From a virus, in IMG/VR virus record IMGVR_UViG_3300022745_000111, positions 1 through 34,395 of that record: a DNA stretch of 34,395 nt; one strand, written 5' to 3'. Both the position numbers and the translations under genes were made by a program. Within the stretch, counting starts at the first letter, position 1, and each line of letters begins with the position of its first letter. Below the pieces are notes generated by a model that had not been told where the DNA came from, ran no database searches, and saw only the letters and a list, made by a program, of their open reading frames with translations. Positions 30,936 to 34,395 of this stretch are shown piece after piece.

Positions 30936-31465
30936 GCCCGCACCCCCGCCAACGTCGCGCCCAGCGGCAGCTTGCCAAAGCCCAGCGGCGGCTCATCCGG
31001 CTGCATCTGCCACCGCGCCGTCGGCCGTGGCGTCGTGTCCAGGGTGTAGACGGCGCGGCTGTAGTCCACCTCGCCCGCCGGATCGCGCCAGGCCAGATCG
31101 ACGGTCACAGGCGGCGGCACTGCGCGGCGCTGGTCCGATCCGGCCAGCAGCGGCGGGGCTTTGCTCGGCTGGCGGCTGCGGTTCTTCAGCGGCTTGCCGA
31201 TGGCGGTCAGTCGCTGCGGCATCACGGTCTGAGCGTTCTGGCCGGTCGGCGCGGCCAGCATCCAGGCATCACGGGCCTCGGTGCTGGTGAACCAGCGCAG
31301 CCGCTCGCCGGCACGCTTGCCTCGGTACAGCCTGCCGCCGTTCACCATCGTCAGCGTTTCCGATGCGACGTGATAGGCGGAGACGTTGCAGGCGGCTTGA
31401 AGCTCGGCGCTGTTGACGCCGTGCGGCCGGCTGGCCAGGGCGATGATCTGGTCTCTGATGGTCAT
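30932..31465 (-). CDS. Winged-helix-like DNA-binding early protein
   Basis: The product has 177 aa. Residues 1-60 look like a winged helix: MTIRDQIIALASRPHGVNSA, then ACNVSAYHVASETLTMVNGG as recognition region, and LYRGKRAGERLRWF as wing. The rest is Pro/Arg-rich and probably flexible (PLKNRSRQPSKAPPLL). A role in replication or early regulation fits its position before the recombination genes. ATG 31465 was chosen because it overlaps the upstream stop (ATGA) and begins the structured part. Confidence 0.55.
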   Translation of the reverse strand: MTIRDQIIALASRPHGVNSAELQAACNVSAYHVASETLTMVNGGRLYRGKRAGERLRWFTSTEARDAWMLAAPTGQNAQTVMPQRLTAIGKPLKNRSRQPSKAPPLLAGSDQRRAVPPPVTVDLAWRDPAGEVDYSRAVYTLDTTPRPTARWQMQPDEPPLGFGKLPLGATLAGVRA

Positions 31466-31668
31466 GATGGGAAATGCCCCTCCGGCACATCGGCCCACGA
31501 CACCACGGCGCCGTCAATCGGCATGCCGTCGACCTGGCGCCAGTCGCCGTCGTCGAGGTAGCCGAGCCACACCGGCTCGCTGCCGCCGTGGATGCTGATC
31601 AGCACCGTCGTGTCGTCGCTCGGCGGGGCGGTGGCGGCGTTGCGCCAGACAATCGTCTCGGTTGTCAT
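31462..31668 (-). CDS. DUF551-like small protein
   Basis: The product has 68 aa. The pattern WRNAATAPPSDDTTVLISIH, then GYLDDGDWRQVDG and VVSWADVPEGHFPS, fits the small phage DUF551-type family: N-terminal W, a D-T-x-V-L strand, a GY-x-x-G-x-W turn and a C-terminal W-x-x-x-P. The function of the family is unknown to me. It is coupled to both neighbours by four-base overlaps. Confidence 0.6.
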   Translation of the reverse strand: MTTETIVWRNAATAPPSDDTTVLISIHGGSEPVWLGYLDDGDWRQVDGMPIDGAVVSWADVPEGHFPS

Positions 31669-32345
31669 GCGGTCACCCCCGAGAACGTCATGCGGCGGTA
31701 GCAGGCGCGGGTGATCTCGACGTCGTGGCGGCAATACTCGGCCACCTCCTTGATGCGGCCGGCCTGCACCATTGGCCACACATCCGCGCCAGTCGGGCCG
31801 CCGGTCTTGCCGCCCACACCCAGCACCCGGCAGAGCTTGTCCAGGCTGATGCGCTCCTTGACGCCGGCCCACTGCGTCATCGTGTCGTAGACCGTCTCGC
31901 CCCAGGGCTTCGGGTCACGCGGCCACCACACCGGTGGCTTGATGCCGTGCACCACGCTGCGCTTCCACACAAATGGCAGATCGAATGCCACGATGTTGTG
32001 CCCGACCAGCGGCGGGCGGCGGCCAGCGTTGTCGTGATGGAAGCGCATGGCCGCAAAGAACTCCCGCAGCACCTCCGCTTCGTTCTCGGGCGACAGGTTG
32101 GCCGTGTGCAGGCTTTCCGGCTTGTTGTCGTCAATGGCCCAGCCGATGCACACGATCTGGCCCATGCCGCCGTCGAATGACGTCTTCAGCCAAGCGGCCT
32201 CGCCTTCGGCCTGGCGGTTCTCTTCGAGCCACTTCTGGATGGACTCGGGCTTCGAGTACGACGCCGGGGCCTTGACCGCGGCGGCATACTCATCACGGAT
32301 GCCGGCCCATTGGCACGGCACCGTTTCGATGTCGATGACGATCAT
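31665..32345 (-). CDS. 3'-5' DNA exonuclease, DEDD family (PolB-type proofreading fold)
   Basis: The product has 226 aa. Exo I is IDIETVP with D5 and E7, Exo II is VGHNIVAFDLPF with D122, and Exo III is YCRHDVEITRACY with D208. The spacing fits stand-alone DnaQ-like or PolB-like 3'-5' exonucleases of phages. It is followed upstream by a DUF669-type ssDNA-binding protein and a Sak4-like ATPase, so it probably works in phage recombination or repair. ATG 32345 begins right at the DIET motif; no N-terminal extension is missing. Confidence 0.82.
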   Translation of the reverse strand: MIVIDIETVPCQWAGIRDEYAAAVKAPASYSKPESIQKWLEENRQAEGEAAWLKTSFDGGMGQIVCIGWAIDDNKPESLHTANLSPENEAEVLREFFAAMRFHHDNAGRRPPLVGHNIVAFDLPFVWKRSVVHGIKPPVWWPRDPKPWGETVYDTMTQWAGVKERISLDKLCRVLGVGGKTGGPTGADVWPMVQAGRIKEVAEYCRHDVEITRACYRRMTFSGVTA

Positions 32346-32354
32346 GGCGGCCGA

Positions 32355-32870
32355 TCAGTACGGGATGTCCGAATCCATGTCGTCAAACGCCGTCCCGCCG
32401 CGCTTCATCTGCGCATGCGTCGGCTGCGCCTGACGCGGCACCGGGACGCCGGCCGGCTCGTAGCCGGTCACCTCGGCGCGGGCCTCGTAGCCGTTGTCGG
32501 CGGGCTTGACCTTGGTGCGGATGCGCAAGACCTTCTGGAACAGGTCGGTTTCGTCGGGCTGGTCCAGGTCCAGCACCAGGCACAGGTTCGACAGTTCGCG
32601 CAGGCCGATTTCCTGAGCCTGGGCGTTGTCGTGCTTGATGTTGAGGTTCTGCCAGACCTTGCGGCGGGCGTGCGGCGCCGGGTCGATGACGGTGAATTCG
32701 AGCGACAGGCCGGTGCCGCGGCCCGACTTCAGGGCGCGGACCTCGGCGTTGGTGATCTCGACGGTGTAGATGCCGGCGGGCAACGGGGTGTTGTCGCGCT
32801 CGGCGGGGGCGCTGGTCGAGGTGTAGGTGCTGGCCTTGAAGCCCTTGGGGAGAACGCTGGCGAGAGACAT
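32355..32870 (-). CDS. DUF669-type single-stranded-DNA-binding protein
   Basis: The product has 171 aa. PLPAGIYTVEITNAEVRAL, then GLSLEFTVIDPAPHARRKVW and QNLNIKHDNAQAQEIGLREL, follow the DUF669 pattern found in phage recombination cassettes. The C-terminus ends AFDDMDSDIPY, an acidic tip like those by which SSB proteins recruit partners. It lies between the exonuclease and the Sak4-like gene. The ATG is preceded by an unusual CCAACC-rich leader rather than a clear Shine-Dalgarno site. Confidence 0.72.
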   Translation of the reverse strand: MSLASVLPKGFKASTYTSTSAPAERDNTPLPAGIYTVEITNAEVRALKSGRGTGLSLEFTVIDPAPHARRKVWQNLNIKHDNAQAQEIGLRELSNLCLVLDLDQPDETDLFQKVLRIRTKVKPADNGYEARAEVTGYEPAGVPVPRQAQPTHAQMKRGGTAFDDMDSDIPY

Positions 32871-32902
32871 GGTTGGTGACTTTCAGTGGTTGGTTTGCTG
32901 CT

Positions 32903-33802
32903 TCATGCGGCTGCAGCGGCGCCGTGGAACTCGTCGGCCTTCGCGGCCTCGGCCTTCAGCCTGGCCGACTCGGCCAGCCAGATCGGGGGGAACTCAGGCG
33001 TGCCCTTCAAGTCCTCGTAGGCGCGGCGCAGTTCAGCGCTGCCGACCTTCGCGGCCTCGTTCAGAAACGTGAGCGTCATCTCGGCGGGGCTGATCTCGCG
33101 CTGGGCCGGCATGGGCTCTGCGCCGGACTCCAGCCAGCGCAGCAGCTGCGCGCCGGTCTCGGGCGTGATCGCCTTCGGGTCTTGATCCACGAACAGGCCC
33201 GTGCGGTCCTTGCTGGCCACCGCCCAGTGCCCGTTGTGCACGATGTCCAGCACCACCGACATCTCGTACTCGAACCCGTCGCGCTGCTCGGCCTTCATGC
33301 CGAGCTTGACCACCGTCTTGCGGCCGTTCACCTCGGCCTGGGTCGTCTCGGTCTTGCTGCGCATCGTCGCGATGACGTGGCAGGGGCTGCGCAGGATGGC
33401 GTCGAGGAAGGCGCGATGCCGGGGCGTCGTCTCGTTCCAGGCCGACCAGGTGTTGCCGCGGAACCGGCTCTGCGCCAGTTGCTCGTTGATCTCCAGACAG
33501 CCGCCAGAGCCGCTCCACTCATGCGTGATGCTGTCGAGAATCACCACTTTGTAGCCAGCGGCAGCGGCGGCTTCCATCGCTTCGATGAAACGCTCGGGAG
33601 AGTAGGGCGGCTGGAGTTCGAGGACATCGAAGTCCAGCAGGTGCGCGTACATGCTGGCGCTGCCGGTTTCGGTGTCGATGACGGCCACCTTGCCGCCCAA
33701 GCCCTTGGCGATGAGAAGGGCGCCGTAGGTCTTGCCGCTGCCGCTCGGGCCGGTCAGGCCGAGACGGAGCTTGCTCTTGCGTCGAACTGCTTTCTGGAAC
33801 AT
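32903..33802 (-). CDS. Sak4-like RecA-family ATPase (phage single-strand annealing/recombination)
   Basis: The product has 299 aa. Walker A is GPSGSGKT at 18-25, followed by VAVIDTETGSASMYAH, and Walker B is YKVVILDSITHEW ending at D90. This is the short RecA-like core of phage ATP-binding proteins often grouped as AAA_24 or Sak4. The C-terminal 70 residues are a helical tail. Sak4 proteins work with a phage SSB in annealing-type recombination, and the DUF669-type gene is adjacent. The leader again carries CCAACCAACC and GAAAG but no clear Shine-Dalgarno site. Confidence 0.72.
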   Translation of the reverse strand: MFQKAVRRKSKLRLGLTGPSGSGKTYGALLIAKGLGGKVAVIDTETGSASMYAHLLDFDVLELQPPYSPERFIEAMEAAAAAGYKVVILDSITHEWSGSGGCLEINEQLAQSRFRGNTWSAWNETTPRHRAFLDAILRSPCHVIATMRSKTETTQAEVNGRKTVVKLGMKAEQRDGFEYEMSVVLDIVHNGHWAVASKDRTGLFVDQDPKAITPETGAQLLRWLESGAEPMPAQREISPAEMTLTFLNEAAKVGSAELRRAYEDLKGTPEFPPIWLAESARLKAEAAKADEFHGAAAAA

Positions 33803-33826
33803 GGTTCGCTTTCGTTGGTTGGTTGG

Positions 33827-33913
33827 TCAGTCGCGGAAAGTGCCCGCCGCGTCGGTTTCGTAGCCGTCCTCGGGGAGGCTGGAATCGGGGTCGGTGAAGT
33901 CGTCGGGGCTCAC
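33827..33913 (-). CDS. 28-aa acidic hypothetical peptide
   Basis: A short GTG-started frame overlaps the stop of the upstream membrane protein gene (GTGA). The peptide is acidic (MSPDDFTDPDSSLPEDGY at the start) with no hydrophobic segment. Tight coupling supports it, but its size leaves doubt. It is followed by the CCAACC-rich leader of the Sak4-like gene. Confidence 0.4.
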   Translation of the reverse strand: MSPDDFTDPDSSLPEDGYETDAAGTFRD

Positions 33914-34194
33914 AGGAAATGCCTCCAGGCCGCATGCCCAAGGGCCAGCACAAACGCGCCGCTCAGTGCGTACACGACCACCAGCAGCACGCGCTCGAGG
34001 TCGTCCATCTCGTCCCGCTTGTCGTCGTCCGCACCGACATCCGTCGCTGCGTCTGCCGCAATGGGCTGGCGGGTGGGATAGCGGCCCTGCTGATCCAGGC
34101 CGATGGGCTGCAGCTTCTCGGCAACCTGCTTGTCAAGGTCGGCCTCGGTCAGGCCCAGGCGGGCCTCGGGGTCGCGGGTGAATCCTGCGTACAT
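33910..34194 (-). CDS. Small protein with C-terminal membrane anchor
   Basis: The product has 94 aa. The N-terminal two thirds are soluble and charged (TRDPEARLGLTEADLDKQVA; DDDKRDEMDDLERV). A single membrane segment near the end (VLLVVVYALSGAFVLALGHA) leaves a short tail. ATG 34194 was chosen as the start of plausible coding sequence; a longer in-frame start would read back over the next gene. No family is recognised. Confidence 0.5.
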   Translation of the reverse strand: MYAGFTRDPEARLGLTEADLDKQVAEKLQPIGLDQQGRYPTRQPIAADAATDVGADDDKRDEMDDLERVLLVVVYALSGAFVLALGHAAWRHFL

Positions 34195-34204
34195 GTCGGG
34201 CTCC

Positions 34205-34288
34205 TCAGAATCCAGCGGCAGCGAGAGCCGCCAACATGATCCCGACGGCGATGGCCGCCAGGGCGTCAATCCAGGCTTCCTTGCTCAC
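34205..34288 (-). CDS. 27-aa single-span membrane peptide
   Basis: GTG 34288 overlaps the stop of the gene at the right edge (GTGA). The peptide has a short charged start (MSKEAWID) and then one hydrophobic segment (ALAAIAVGIMLAALAAAGF). The coupling and membrane-length helix make it a plausible real small gene, but nothing more can be said of its role. Confidence 0.4.
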   Translation of the reverse strand: MSKEAWIDALAAIAVGIMLAALAAAGF

Positions 34289-34395
34289 TTGGATGCCTCC
34301 TCGGGGAGATCGTCTGAAAACTCGGAGCGCAGGAACTCGCGCCGCTCCTGCTCACCCATGTGGCGCCCCAGAAGCTCAATCACCAGCGCCTTGCA
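34285..34395 (-). CDS. C-terminal end of an unknown protein (5' end outside window)
   Basis: An open frame enters from the right edge and runs 36 codons to a TGA overlapping the next start. The visible end reads ALVIELLGRHMGEQERREFL and then an acidic tail (SDDLPEEASK). It is helical and acidic without a known motif. It shows the leftward operon continues beyond the window. Confidence 0.5.
   Translation of the reverse strand, partial: CKALVIELLGRHMGEQERREFLRSEFSDDLPEEASK

Overview
This is most of a temperate, P22-like short-tailed phage (a podovirus or its prophage). The DNA is GC-rich and the protein families fit a betaproteobacterial host, perhaps Burkholderiales; that host call is inference. 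The virion gene order matches P22: small and large terminase, portal, scaffold, coat, gp4-type tail factor, gp10-type stabilising protein, a coiled-coil protein where P22 has the gp26 needle, gp7-, gp20- and gp16-type ejection proteins, then a tailspike. Several products are close in length to their P22 counterparts.

Layout. 1-3146 (+): end of a winged-helix-like protein, a primase-polymerase/helicase, a protein ending in a LuxR-type helix-turn-helix whose 5' end is packed with GTCCCG/CGGGAC repeats, and a PD-(D/E)xK nuclease. 3232-21636 (+): packaging, head, tail and ejection genes, with an SGNH-esterase fibre inserted between the gp4 and gp10 homologues and a cupin at the gp14 position. 21645-25068 (+): a tailspike with P22-like head-binding and S74 chaperone ends, then lysis (small membrane proteins, M15 endolysin, nested Rz/Rz1). 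25069-25340: convergent intergenic region with a terminator. 25341-34395 (-): AP2-HNH endonuclease, tyrosine integrase, Ntn-hydrolase-like protein, excisionase, HNH protein, many small early genes, a Lar-like protein, a DEDD exonuclease, a DUF669-type ssDNA-binding protein and a Sak4-like ATPase. The two ends of the window are transcribed away from a region not included here. No repressor or immunity region is visible.

The most striking feature is at 28260-29677, inside the leftward early operon. Three hairpin sites with the anatomy of integron attC sites (59, 94 and 87 bp) separate small unknown genes, and a lone fourth core half-site ends the array. Their left and right boxes, paired arms and two conserved unpaired bases (C and A on the + strand) match the classical aadA1-type attC from memory. 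There is no integron integrase in the window, so this looks like a phage-borne cluster of attC sites lacking an integrase (CALIN). By the unpaired bases, all three sites point opposite to the genes they separate. One gene starts inside one attC and ends inside the next.

A second signal is a cluster of 11 GTCCCG/CGGGAC hexamers in 143 bp just after the primase-helicase gene, a candidate replication origin or operator array. A third is a leader element shared by the portal and cupin genes, and partly by the coat gene.
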